A stretch of DNA of 10,445 nucleotides from Bacteroidaceae bacterium (lineage in GTDB: Bacteria; Bacteroidota; Bacteroidia; Bacteroidales; Bacteroidaceae). Each line of letters opens with the position of its first letter. Positions within the stretch are counted from its first letter, which is position 1. The DNA lies in NCBI GenBank assembly GCA_900752815.1, contig CAADWS010000189.1, positions 1 through 10,445 of the forward strand. The letters run 5' to 3'. Shown here piece after piece: positions 1 through 6,305 of this stretch. The position numbers and the translations under genes are program-made. The notes beneath the pieces are model-generated. The model saw nothing but the letters and a program-made list of their open reading frames with translations. It ran no database searches and was not told the DNA's origin.

Positions 1-113
1 AATCATTATCCCCTTATCCGCGGTGTTTCCTTGCATCATGCCCGCCAGCCATTCGTCGCTCCGTATCCCTGCTTTCCGTTGACTGTCCGCAGCCGTTTTC
101 CGCGATGCTGGAT

Positions 114-140
114 GTAGGGACGTACCGAGAGGTGCGTCCG
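114..140 (+). repeat. REP-like palindromic element, copy A
   Basis: A GTAG tetranucleotide (114-117) is followed by the hairpin GGACGTACC (118-126), loop GAGA (127-130) and GGTGCGTCC (131-139). The arms form nine pairs including one G-T wobble. A GTAG at the foot of an imperfect hairpin is the known layout of REP sequences that are mobilised by RAYT (Y1-type) transposases. A second copy lies inverted at 277-300. An alternative hairpin, GTCCG (136-140) with CGGAC (146-150), overlaps the right arm. Assignment as REP is inferred from architecture, because only two copies fall in this window. Confidence 0.5.
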
Positions 141-276
141 TTGTTCGGACAGCTCCAGATGCCAAATAAAAGTACAACCGCCGAATACTCCCGGCTTTCT
201 TCTCTCCACGTTTTAGGGCATCTTCCTATATGGAAACTTCTGTTCCGTCATGGGCTTTTGTACGTTTAGGAAACGT

Positions 277-300
277 CGGACACACCTGCCGGTACGTCCC
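277..300 (-). repeat. REP-like palindromic element, copy B (inverted)
   Basis: Read on the minus strand, this stretch matches positions 117-140 at 21 of 24 bases, including a perfect ten-base block GGGACGTACC. Its own hairpin is GGACGTACC, loop GGCA, GGTGTGTCC, with two G-T wobbles, so pairing is kept although the sequence differs. GCGATGC precedes the hairpin in both copies, directly next to a single A here but with eight intervening bases in copy A. The foot reads GCAG and not GTAG. Together with copy A it forms a REPIN-like inverted doublet. Confidence 0.45.
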
Positions 301-399
301 TGCATCGCAATCCTTTTCCCTCATCAGGAACTTGAATATGAAATGAACGGGTTTGAGGTTGTTACCTGTGGCAGGTTTGCGCAGACGTGGCGGATGTTT

Positions 400-421
400 G
401 GATATATGAAGGCATATATCC
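400..421. other. Perfect 9-bp hairpin downstream of gldH
   Basis: GGATATATG (400-408), loop AAGG (409-412) and CATATATCC (413-421) form a perfect inverted repeat. It lies about 50 bases beyond the gldH stop on the minus strand. There is no run of T after it on either strand, so it is not a canonical intrinsic terminator. It may stabilise the 3' end of the operon mRNA or bind a dimeric protein. The role is unknown. Confidence 0.4.
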
Positions 422-473
422 GATAAAAACAGGAGAGAAGGGTCGGAGGGGAATGAAGAGGAGAGCCTGAGGG

Positions 474-977
474 TCAGGAAATGCGCTCCAGCAGCACGCT
501 GACGTCGTGCAGTCCTGGCAGAGGAGTGCGCCGCATCAGGTGGCGCAGGCGCAGGGTGCCGCGGCTACCGGCCGGGAGATAGGGCACGGACAGGGTGTCG
601 GCCGTGGAGAAAAGGCTGACGCCGGGGGCATACCTTTCACCGTCGGGGGCGGACATGTGGAAACTGAGGGTGTCGGCACGGCGCGGCAGAGGAGATTGCC
701 AGTCCTGTACGACTTCCAATACCAGTTGCTGAAAGGGATAGGAAGGGGTGACAGTACTCCGTATGCAGACGGTAAGGCGGTAGGAGCCGGGAACTGTGAC
801 GGAATCGACGGGGAAACTGAGGGTGTCGCCGGCCGGCCAGCCTTCGGCCGTAAAATCGTGGTGGCCGAAGGCGCCAGGGGTATGTTCGCAACCTGCCAGT
901 GCCACAAGCAGTGCGGCGGCAGCCAGAAGGACTGACTGTCGGGCACGGCGTGGATGGAAGGAGGGGAAAAAGCGCAT
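474..977 (-). CDS. gldH: GldH family gliding-motility lipoprotein
   Basis: Predicted 167-residue envelope lipoprotein. Residues 1-30 form a lipoprotein signal peptide: basic RRAR at 10-13, a hydrophobic Ala/Leu stretch from about 15, then the lipobox LAGC with Cys30 as the lipidated residue. The mature part is beta-rich and carries GldH-family landmarks: GWPAGDTLSF near 47-55, SYPF near 79-82, RADTLSF near 100-106 and PGLHDVSVLL near 154-163. The ATG at 977 was chosen because it places the signal peptide at the N-terminus; the frame is open further upstream but lacks signal character there. In Flavobacterium johnsoniae GldH is needed for gliding. Many non-gliding Bacteroidales keep a homologue, whose function is less clear. 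It is last in the leftward run, 132 bases after ricT. No terminator with a T-tract follows. Confidence 0.85.
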   Translation of the reverse strand: MRFFPSFHPRRARQSVLLAAAALLVALAGCEHTPGAFGHHDFTAEGWPAGDTLSFPVDSVTVPGSYRLTVCIRSTVTPSYPFQQLVLEVVQDWQSPLPRRADTLSFHMSAPDGERYAPGVSLFSTADTLSVPYLPAGSRGTLRLRHLMRRTPLPGLHDVSVLLERIS

Positions 978-1109
978 GGATAAAGAGTTTCCGTTGGGTT
1001 GATGGAGCGAGGCCGGTGGCGGACTGGTGTTCCATGAGAATGCATGGCCAGGACTGCCGGTATTCCGGCGCATTACCGGCGGATGTTTCGGGGCGGCGAC
1101 GGGAGAAGT

Positions 1110-2429
1110 TTACTCCTTGGGGGCGGCGGGGGCGGCCGGTTTGCCTTCGCCGGCAGGACGGCCGTTGCGGTTGCCTCCCTTGCGGCGGTTTCCGCCCTTG
1201 CGTCCGTTGCCGCCTTGCTGGCGTGGCGCATTTTCCTGGGTGGCCGCGGCTTCACCGGTAGTCTTGGCTTCCTTGTCCGTCCGCGGTTCGTCGGTACGCG
1301 ATGCGGCATCGGCCTTGCGGCGCGGGTTTTCGGCATCGCCGCCACGCCGTTTGGCATTTTTGCGCCGTTTGCTCTTGTCGAAGCGGTGCAGGTCCTCCTG
1401 CTCCACGAGGTCGACAGGGCGTTCGGTTGCTGCTCCGTTGCCTTCTTCCAGACTGACAGGCTTTTCGCCCCGCTTGTTGAGGGCGGCTACTTCATGGGCG
1501 CGGGCTGCGGTGATGGTGACGAGATTGGCGGCCAGGCGGCGGTCGGTGCTGTAGGTGACGAGGCCGGCCAGAATGTCGGCTTTGAACAGGTAGTAGGTGG
1601 CATCGGCCGTTTCGAGCGTAAGGTCGCGGGCCGGCAGGCGCCGGCTGGCTTCGATGTAGGTATCCACCTCATAGTTGAGACAGCACTTGAGCTTGGCGCA
1701 CTGTCCTGCCAGTTTCTGCGGGTTGGGCGATATGTCCTGCAGGCGGGCCGTGGAGGTGGACACGGAGTTGAAGTTTTTCATCCAGGTGGCGCAGCACAGT
1801 TCACGTCCGCAGGAGCCGATACCGCCGATGCGTCCGGCTTCCTGGCGGGCACCGATTTGTTTCATCTCGATGCGGACGCGGAAGGTTTCGGCCAGCACCT
1901 TGATGAGCTGACGGAAGTCGACGCGGGCATCGGCAATGTAATAAAAGATGGCTTTGTTGCCGTCGCCCTGATATTCCACGTCGCCGATTTTCATATCCAG
2001 ATTGAGTTCCTTGGCTATCTGGCGGGAACGTATCATGGTGTCCTGTTCCAGCGCTTTGGCTTCCTCGTGCTTCTCGATGTCGCCGGGGCGTGCCTTACGG
2101 TAGATGCGCTTGATTTCTGTGCCGGGTTTGAGGCAGGCCTTGCGCATTTGCAACGGCACGAGCTGGCCCGTGAGGGTAACCACGCCGATGTCGTGACCGG
2201 GCGAGGCTTCAACGGCCACGATGTCTCCCTTGACCAGGGGCAGGTGGTTTTCGTTGCGGAAATAACCTTTGCGGGTGTGCTTGAACTGCACCTCGACAAA
2301 TTCGCAGGACTCGGCATTGCCGGGGATGTCTGCCAGATAGTCGTAGGTGTTGAGCTGCCGGTCCTGGCGGCCGCAGCCCTGCGGACAGAGGCCGCGCAGG
2401 CAGGGAGTTATCTTGAATTCGTTTTCCAT
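1110..2429 (-). CDS. ricT: PSP1/RicT family regulatory protein
   Basis: A 439-residue PSP1-domain protein related to RicT (YaaT). In Bacillus subtilis RicT joins RicA and RicF in an Fe-S-containing complex that affects mRNA maturation. Family landmarks are GDIVAVEASPGHDIG (68-82), GRIGGIGSCGRELCC (199-213) and GQCAKLKCCLNYE (242-254). The conserved cysteines are 207, 212, 213, 244, 249 and 250. Extra cysteines sit at 10, 15 and 19 in the N-terminus. From about residue 320 the protein becomes a low-complexity, highly charged tail. It has basic patches (KSKRRKNAKRR, 352-362) and a Gly/Arg/Asn/Lys repeat (about 406-425), suggestive of nucleic-acid binding. The ATG at 2429 fits the family N-terminus; the open frame upstream overlaps the end of holB and does not look conserved. 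It lies 100 bases after holB and 132 before gldH, a neighbourhood I associate with Bacteroidales. RicA and RicF partners are not in the window. Confidence 0.85.
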   Translation of the reverse strand: MENEFKITPCLRGLCPQGCGRQDRQLNTYDYLADIPGNAESCEFVEVQFKHTRKGYFRNENHLPLVKGDIVAVEASPGHDIGVVTLTGQLVPLQMRKACLKPGTEIKRIYRKARPGDIEKHEEAKALEQDTMIRSRQIAKELNLDMKIGDVEYQGDGNKAIFYYIADARVDFRQLIKVLAETFRVRIEMKQIGARQEAGRIGGIGSCGRELCCATWMKNFNSVSTSTARLQDISPNPQKLAGQCAKLKCCLNYEVDTYIEASRRLPARDLTLETADATYYLFKADILAGLVTYSTDRRLAANLVTITAARAHEVAALNKRGEKPVSLEEGNGAATERPVDLVEQEDLHRFDKSKRRKNAKRRGGDAENPRRKADAASRTDEPRTDKEAKTTGEAAATQENAPRQQGGNGRKGGNRRKGGNRNGRPAGEGKPAAPAAPKE

Positions 2430-2529
2430 ATCTGGGATGAGTTTGGGCCGGTAGGCGCGGAAACGCTCCGGCGGGGTTATGGAGAGGGCCGCGCGGGAGG
2501 GGCGGCCGGGATTGTTCGTGAGGCAGAGG

Positions 2530-3654
2530 TCAGCGCAGGAGCAGGACAATCATTTTCAGGGCAAAGTCGAAGAAGACCATGTGCGGATTGACATTCTGCT
2601 CGATGTCGCGCTGGGCATCGGCGATTTCCTCCGTGATGGGGATGACGTTGCGCTCGTTGATGAAGCGGGCAAAGTTGACGGCAAAATCGGCTTCCTTTCG
2701 GTTGAGGTAGTTGAGTTCAGGCTGCCGGAAGTTGTAGATGAAATTCTCGCGTACGAGCCGTTGGCAGTAGTCGAGAAAGTTCTTTTGCCGCTCGCGTCCC
2801 CACGAGGCTACTTGCTCGGCCCACTCGTGCAGGTCCTTGATCTTGCGCAGGTAACTCAGGCGCATCAGCAGTACGAAAAGGTCGAAGAACATGGCGTTGT
2901 CCTCATGGACGAGCACTTCCTGGAGTGCGCGCACATAGCTGCCGGTGCTGAGACGCGCCACGGTCCGGGCATCGTCGGGCTGGAGATGGTGGCGCTCGGT
3001 GAGCACCTGTTCGAGGTCGGCTGTGGTGAGAGCCGGAAAGACAATCTGCTGCGTGCGGCTGAGAATGGTGGAGAGCAGGCGTTCGGGATGCTCGGAGACG
3101 AGGAGGAACACGGTTTGTCCGGGCGGTTCTTCCAGAATCTTGAGCAACTTGTTGGCCGCAGCCGCATTCATCTGCTCGGGCAGCCAGATAATCATCACCT
3201 TGTATCCGCCTTGCGACGCGGCCAGACTGAGTTTGCGCAGGATGAGGTCGCTTTCGGCCACGGAAATGAGCGACTGCTGGTTTTCGACACCGATGCGGCG
3301 TAGCCAGCTGAGGTGGTCGAAATAGGGCGTGTCGGCCAGTTGTTCGCGCCATTCGCGCAGATAGAGGTCGCTGACGGCTTCGCTGCTGCCGGCCGGCTTG
3401 ACCACGGGAAAGACAAAATGGAGATCGGGGTGGCACCACGATTCCAGCATCTTGCACGACGGGCACTGGCCGCAGGCTTCCTGTGCCTGCGGGTGGCGGC
3501 AGAGCAGGGCCGATGCATAGGCCAGGGCCATGGCCAGCTGTCCGCTGCCAGCGGCACCGCAGAACAGTTGGGCATGAGGTACATGCCCTTCTTCAAGCTG
3601 GCGGCGCAGGAGGGTCTTGATTTCCTGCTGCCCGATGACATCGGAAAATTGCAT
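2530..3654 (-). CDS. holB: DNA polymerase III subunit delta'
   Basis: A 374-residue clamp-loader subunit delta', part of the complex that opens the beta clamp and loads it on primed DNA. The N-terminus (MQFSDVIGQQEIK) and the AAA+ layout are typical. The P-loop position reads GAAGSGQL (33-40), with Gln where a lysine would bind ATP. This agrees with delta' subunits that do not hydrolyse ATP. Cys52, Cys61, Cys64 and Cys67 form the zinc module found in delta' and DnaX proteins. KLLKILEEPP (169-178) is the conserved Walker-B-region helix. SRT at 199-201 occupies the place of the SRC arginine-finger motif. The C-terminal collar domain follows. The start ATG is 36 bases after the metF stop, so the two are probably co-transcribed, with holB second in the run. 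Confidence 0.93.
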   Translation of the reverse strand: MQFSDVIGQQEIKTLLRRQLEEGHVPHAQLFCGAAGSGQLAMALAYASALLCRHPQAQEACGQCPSCKMLESWCHPDLHFVFPVVKPAGSSEAVSDLYLREWREQLADTPYFDHLSWLRRIGVENQQSLISVAESDLILRKLSLAASQGGYKVMIIWLPEQMNAAAANKLLKILEEPPGQTVFLLVSEHPERLLSTILSRTQQIVFPALTTADLEQVLTERHHLQPDDARTVARLSTGSYVRALQEVLVHEDNAMFFDLFVLLMRLSYLRKIKDLHEWAEQVASWGRERQKNFLDYCQRLVRENFIYNFRQPELNYLNRKEADFAVNFARFINERNVIPITEEIADAQRDIEQNVNPHMVFFDFALKMIVLLLR

Positions 3655-3690
3655 AGGCGTAAGTTCGGAAATGGGCGGCGGGCCGGTTGA

Positions 3691-4644
3691 TCAGTAGATG
3701 TTGCGGGCAATGCGCGCAATGCTGTCGGCTGCCGACATCGTGTAAAAATGGATGCTGGGCACTCCGTGGGCTATCAGTTCCTTGCATTGGGCAATGCTCC
3801 ACTCCACGCCCAGTGCCTTGATTTCCTCATCGGTGCGGCATTTGAGTGCTTCGTGTGCCAGAGGCTCGGGCAGGTCGCAGTGGAAGGTCTTGGGAATGAC
3901 GGTCAGCTGCGAGAGGCGGGTAAGCGGCTTGATGCCCGGAATGATGGGGACCTGTATGCCGGCGCGGCGGGCACGGTCGACAAAACGGAAGTAGGCCGCA
4001 TTGTCGTAGAAGAGCTGGGTGACGCCGTATTCGGCGCCCAGCGCCACCTTTTGTGCGAACCAGTGGAAATCGGTGTCGAGATTGAGCGCTTCCTCATGTT
4101 TCTCGGGGTAACATGCGACGCCGTAGCTGAACGGGCGGCCCGGCACCTGGATGGGGGAACCGTCGATAAACTGGCCGGCGTTGAACTGGTTGATTTGCTG
4201 TTGCAACTCGGTGGTGTGGCTATAACCGTCGGGTGTGGGACGGAACTGTGCGTCCTCCTTGGCCTTGTCGCCCCGCAGGACCAGCAGGTTTTCGATGCCC
4301 AGGAACTGGAGGTCGAGCAATACGTATTCGGTTTCCTCGCGGGTGAAGCCGGAGCACAGGATGTGAGGCACCACGGGAATGTGGTACTCATTCTGAATGG
4401 CGGCTGCCACCGCCACCGTTCCGGGGCGTCGCCGCAGCCGCGAACGCTGCATCAGTCCGTCGCCCAAATCGCGGTAGACGTATTCCGAGCGGTGGGTGGT
4501 GATGTTGATGTATTGCGGCGAAAACTCGCGCAGCAGGTCGATCGTACGCTTCAGTCCCTCAATGCCGGTGCCTTTGAGCGGCGGCAGCACTTCGAAGGAA
4601 AAGGCGGTACCCTTATCGCTGCTGATTAGTTCGGTAATCTTCAT
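3691..4644 (-). CDS. metF: 5,10-methylenetetrahydrofolate reductase
   Basis: A 317-residue FAD-dependent TIM-barrel enzyme. It reduces 5,10-methylene-THF to 5-methyl-THF, the methyl donor for methionine synthesis. Visible family motifs are SFEVLPP (16-22, Glu18 at the catalytic glutamate position), RGD (124-126, Asp126 at the flavin-site aspartate), YPEKHEE (179-185), TQLFYD (209-214, with Gln210) and IPGIKPL (235-241). The length is within the usual bacterial range and I see no truncation. It is the first gene of the leftward group. Its start ATG follows an unusually long leader with two tandem copies of a promoter-bearing repeat. No riboswitch class that I recognise is evident in the leader. 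Confidence 0.96.
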   Translation of the reverse strand: MKITELISSDKGTAFSFEVLPPLKGTGIEGLKRTIDLLREFSPQYINITTHRSEYVYRDLGDGLMQRSRLRRRPGTVAVAAAIQNEYHIPVVPHILCSGFTREETEYVLLDLQFLGIENLLVLRGDKAKEDAQFRPTPDGYSHTTELQQQINQFNAGQFIDGSPIQVPGRPFSYGVACYPEKHEEALNLDTDFHWFAQKVALGAEYGVTQLFYDNAAYFRFVDRARRAGIQVPIIPGIKPLTRLSQLTVIPKTFHCDLPEPLAHEALKCRTDEEIKALGVEWSIAQCKELIAHGVPSIHFYTMSAADSIARIARNIY

Positions 4645-4779
4645 ATTATATATTATGCGTAGTGGTTTCAGGGGCAGGCACGGAGCGCCAAGCCTACAAA
4701 ATCACGGGAGGTAAGGTTGTGGCCGGGCAGAAACGTTTTTTTCTGTTCCAGCGTTGGCCGCGCTGCCTTCTGTTGGATG

Positions 4780-4849
4780 AAGGCGAGTGCAGGAAAATGA
4801 GCTTGTTCAGTTTTTATGCCGAGCCGCCTCCTGTTTTATGCAAAAATAG
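4780..4849 (-). repeat. 70-bp tandem repeat, copy 1 (metF-proximal)
   Basis: It is 70 bases long and identical to copy 2 except at two positions: ctGtttt against ctAtttt, and caaaaAtag against caaaaGtag. Read leftward it starts with a -7-like box TATTTTTG (4848-4841) and runs into an imperfect palindrome. The palindrome pairs AGGCG (4781-4785) with CGCCT (4825-4829), and TGA plus A-run with TCA plus T-run around a central loop at 4801-4806. No good -33 TTG lies at the right distance upstream of this box. Confidence 0.85.
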
Positions 4850-4852
4850 TGA

Positions 4853-4922
4853 AAGGCGAGTGCAGGAAAATGAGCTTGTTCAGTTTTTATGCCGAGCCGC
4901 CTCCTATTTTATGCAAAAGTAG
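4853..4922 (-). repeat. 70-bp tandem repeat, copy 2 (metF-distal)
   Basis: This is the second copy, offset 73 bases from copy 1, with 68 of 70 positions identical. It contains the better leftward promoter box, TACTTTTG (4921-4914), with a proper -33 element just outside the repeat. The palindromic core (AGGCG at 4854-4858, CGCCT at 4898-4902) would lie at the extreme 5' end of an RNA started from that box. Such near-identity points to a recent duplication, or to homogenisation of a dispersed element. Confidence 0.85.
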
Positions 4923-4944
4923 AAAAAAAAACTGAAAGCGACAA
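4914..4944 (-). promoter_or_regulatory. Leftward promoter for the metF operon
   Basis: On the minus strand TTG (4944-4942) is followed after 20 bases by TACTTTTG (4921-4914). This fits the Bacteroidota sigma-ABfr consensus TTTG or TTG, 19-21 bases, TAnnTTTG. Transcription would begin near 4905-4908, giving a leader of roughly 260 bases before the metF ATG. The related box in repeat copy 1 (4848-4841) could be a secondary start but lacks a matching -33. Confidence 0.65.
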
Positions 4945-5092
4945 TTTCGCCTGCCCGATAAAGGCTTTGAAGATATTCCGAAAACAGGACAGAAGTCCGT
5001 TGTGCTTCGTTTCGTGACGCGGGGAGACAGGACGTGTGGAAGGAGTGTAGCCCTTTTTGCCGGTATGCACTCAGGCTTCCGTGAAAAAAAGC

Positions 5093-5100
5093 TAACTTTG
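5093..5100 (+). promoter_or_regulatory. -7 element for the ArgE-like gene
   Basis: TAACTTTG matches TAnnTTTG exactly and sits 33 bases before the ATG at 5134, giving a predicted leader of under 30 bases. No TTG is seen at the expected -33 distance. An AGAGGA sequence lies immediately before the ATG. Confidence 0.6.
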
Positions 5101-5133
5101 CGGCAGAATCCAATAACCAGAAACCGAAGAGGA

Positions 5134-6207
5134 ATGAAAGAACTGACAATGCCGGCGCTGTCGGCCGCAACGGCCGCAGCAATGGAACTGCTGGAGCGGC
5201 TGGTGCGTTTTCCCGCCGTCAGCCGTGAGGAAAAGGAAAAAGCCGATTTCCTGGAAAAATATCTGATGGACCGCGGACTCCATCCCCGGCGCATGGGCAA
5301 TAACCTGTGGTGCGGGGGAGAGGCTTGGGATGACAGGCGCCCTGCATTGCTGCTCAATGCGCATATCGACACGGTGAAGCCGGTGAAGGGCTGGCTGCGG
5401 GACCCTTATGGAGCCGTTCGGGAAGGCGACCGGCTATATGGACTGGGAACCAATGATTGCGGCGGCGGACTGGTGAGCCTGCTGGCTGCCTTTGAACTGC
5501 TGCATCGCGACGCAACGTTGCCCTGGAATCTGGTGTTTCTGGCATCGGCAGAGGAAGAGGTGTCCGGCCGCAACGGGCTGGAAGCGGCGTTACCGCTGTT
5601 GCCTTCCGTGGAGGTGGCGCTGGTGGGTGAACCCACCGGTATGCAGCCGGCCATTGCCGAGAAAGGGCTCATGGTGCTCGATGTGACTGCACGGGGTAAG
5701 GCTGGACATGCGGCACGCGAGGAAGGTGTCAATGCCTTGTATGAAGCCTTGCCCGACATCGAATGGTTCCGCACACACCGCTTCGAACGGAAATCGGACC
5801 TGCTGGGACCTGTGAAAATGAGCGTGACCGTGATTCAGGCGGGAAGCCAGCACAATGTGGTGCCCGACGAATGTCGCTTCACGGTGGATGTGCGGCCGAA
5901 TGAATGCTATTCGAACGAAGAACTCCTGGCGGAAATACGGAAGAACGTGCGGGCGGAAGTGGTGCCCCGTTCTACCCGGCTCAACTCCTCCCGTATTGAC
6001 CCGGAGCATCCGTTGGTGAAGCGTGCCGTGGCGCTGGGCGGACGGCCTTACGGGTCGCCGACGTTGAGCGACCAGGCCTTGATGCCTTTCCCCTCGTTCA
6101 AGATGGGACCCGGCGATTCGGCGCGTTCGCATACGGCGGACGAGTTTATCCGCGACAGCGAGGTGGAGGCGGCCATAGCGACCTATGTGCGTCTGCTGGC
6201 CGAATGA
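5134..6207 (+). CDS. argE: M20 family deacylase, ArgE-like (N-acyl-ornithine/citrulline)
   Basis: A 357-residue zinc-dependent amidohydrolase of the M20/ArgE-DapE group. Metal-site residues are in place: His77 and Asp79 in NAHIDTVKP (75-83), bridging Asp108 in GTNDCGGG (105-112), the catalytic/metal Glu cluster at 140-142 in SAEEEVSG, Glu166 in GEPTG, and C-terminal His333 in RSHTADE. A dimerisation-domain histidine (GKAGHAA, His192) and GSQHNVVP (237-244) are also present. It removes the acyl group from an arginine-pathway intermediate. Some Bacteroides are known to use succinylated intermediates, so the substrate may be N-succinyl- or N-acetyl-citrulline, not acetylornithine; the sequence alone does not decide. 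The frame is open back to 5002. The ATG at 5134 is preferred because the -7 box at 5093 lies inside the longer version. No terminator is obvious after the stop. Confidence 0.85.
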   Translation: MKELTMPALSAATAAAMELLERLVRFPAVSREEKEKADFLEKYLMDRGLHPRRMGNNLWCGGEAWDDRRPALLLNAHIDTVKPVKGWLRDPYGAVREGDRLYGLGTNDCGGGLVSLLAAFELLHRDATLPWNLVFLASAEEEVSGRNGLEAALPLLPSVEVALVGEPTGMQPAIAEKGLMVLDVTARGKAGHAAREEGVNALYEALPDIEWFRTHRFERKSDLLGPVKMSVTVIQAGSQHNVVPDECRFTVDVRPNECYSNEELLAEIRKNVRAEVVPRSTRLNSSRIDPEHPLVKRAVALGGRPYGSPTLSDQALMPFPSFKMGPGDSARSHTADEFIRDSEVEAAIATYVRLLAE

Positions 6208-6270
6208 GCCGCGGAAGGGCCGTAGGATGAAATAATTTAGAAATATTCACTTTTTCCAAATAAAAACTAT

Positions 6271-6278
6271 TATCTTTG
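6271..6278 (+). promoter_or_regulatory. -7 element for the acyl-CoA synthetase gene
   Basis: TATCTTTG is an exact TAnnTTTG match, 27 bases before the ATG at 6306. Upstream is AT-rich, with a T-run (6251-6255) but no clean TTG at the ideal spacing. The predicted leader is about 20 bases and contains AAAGGA (6291-6296), a plausible ribosome site. Confidence 0.65.
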
Positions 6279-6305
6279 TCCCTATTAAGCAAAGGACACA
6301 AGAAC

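Larger units (their letters stand above)
1..473. other. Gene-free region with palindromic repeats
   Basis: I see no convincing protein gene here in any frame. No tRNA- or rRNA-like structure is visible. The stretch lies beyond the 3' end of the leftward gldH gene and runs to the window edge. It contains two REP-like palindromic elements in opposite orientation, a short perfect hairpin ACGTTT/AAACGT (262-276), and a larger perfect hairpin at 400-421. No T-rich terminator is evident for the leftward operon. It could be the 3' intergenic space of the operon, decorated by non-autonomous repeats. Confidence 0.6.
4645..5133. other. Divergent intergenic region between metF and the ArgE-like gene
   Basis: This 489-base region separates the divergent transcripts. 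From left to right it holds the metF leader (4645-4779), two tandem 70-bp repeats (4780-4922) with leftward -7 boxes, an A-rich stretch (4922-4931), and the rightward -7 box TAACTTTG near 5093. The leader has a small hairpin CAGCG/CGCTG around 4750-4766 but no recognised riboswitch. Short open frames spanning the repeats have no family resemblance and I do not call them genes. Confidence 0.6.

Noticed and set aside
978..1073. A longer N-terminus for GldH starting at 1073
   Set aside because: It would bury the lipoprotein signal peptide about 32 residues inside the protein. The ATG at 977 gives a proper signal sequence.
2487..2507. GGCCGC/GCGGCC hairpin between holB and ricT
   Set aside because: A six-pair GC stem in GC-rich sequence with no T-tract is expected by chance. 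I see no reason to call it a terminator or attenuator.
2430..2549. A longer N-terminus for RicT starting at 2549
   Set aside because: The added residues do not resemble the family and would overlap the end of holB. The ATG at 2429 fits family N-termini.
1044..2591. A 515-codon + strand open frame opposite ricT
   Set aside because: It is antisense to a well-supported RicT gene, and its translation is low-complexity Gly/Ala/Val/Phe without recognisable domains.
3748..4629. A 293-codon + strand open frame opposite metF
   Set aside because: It is fully antisense to metF, with no motifs and no start-site context of its own.
4645..4779. A SAM or folate riboswitch in the metF leader
   Set aside because: No conserved core of any riboswitch class I know is visible. 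Only short stems such as CAGCG/CGCTG are present.
4662..4922. Small + strand ORFs crossing the tandem repeats
   Set aside because: The apparent repeated peptide follows from the DNA repeat. There is no ribosome site, and the orientation opposes the metF leader transcript.
5002..5133. A longer ArgE-like protein starting at 5002
   Set aside because: The promoter box TAACTTTG at 5093-5100 lies inside the extension, and the added residues are not M20-like.
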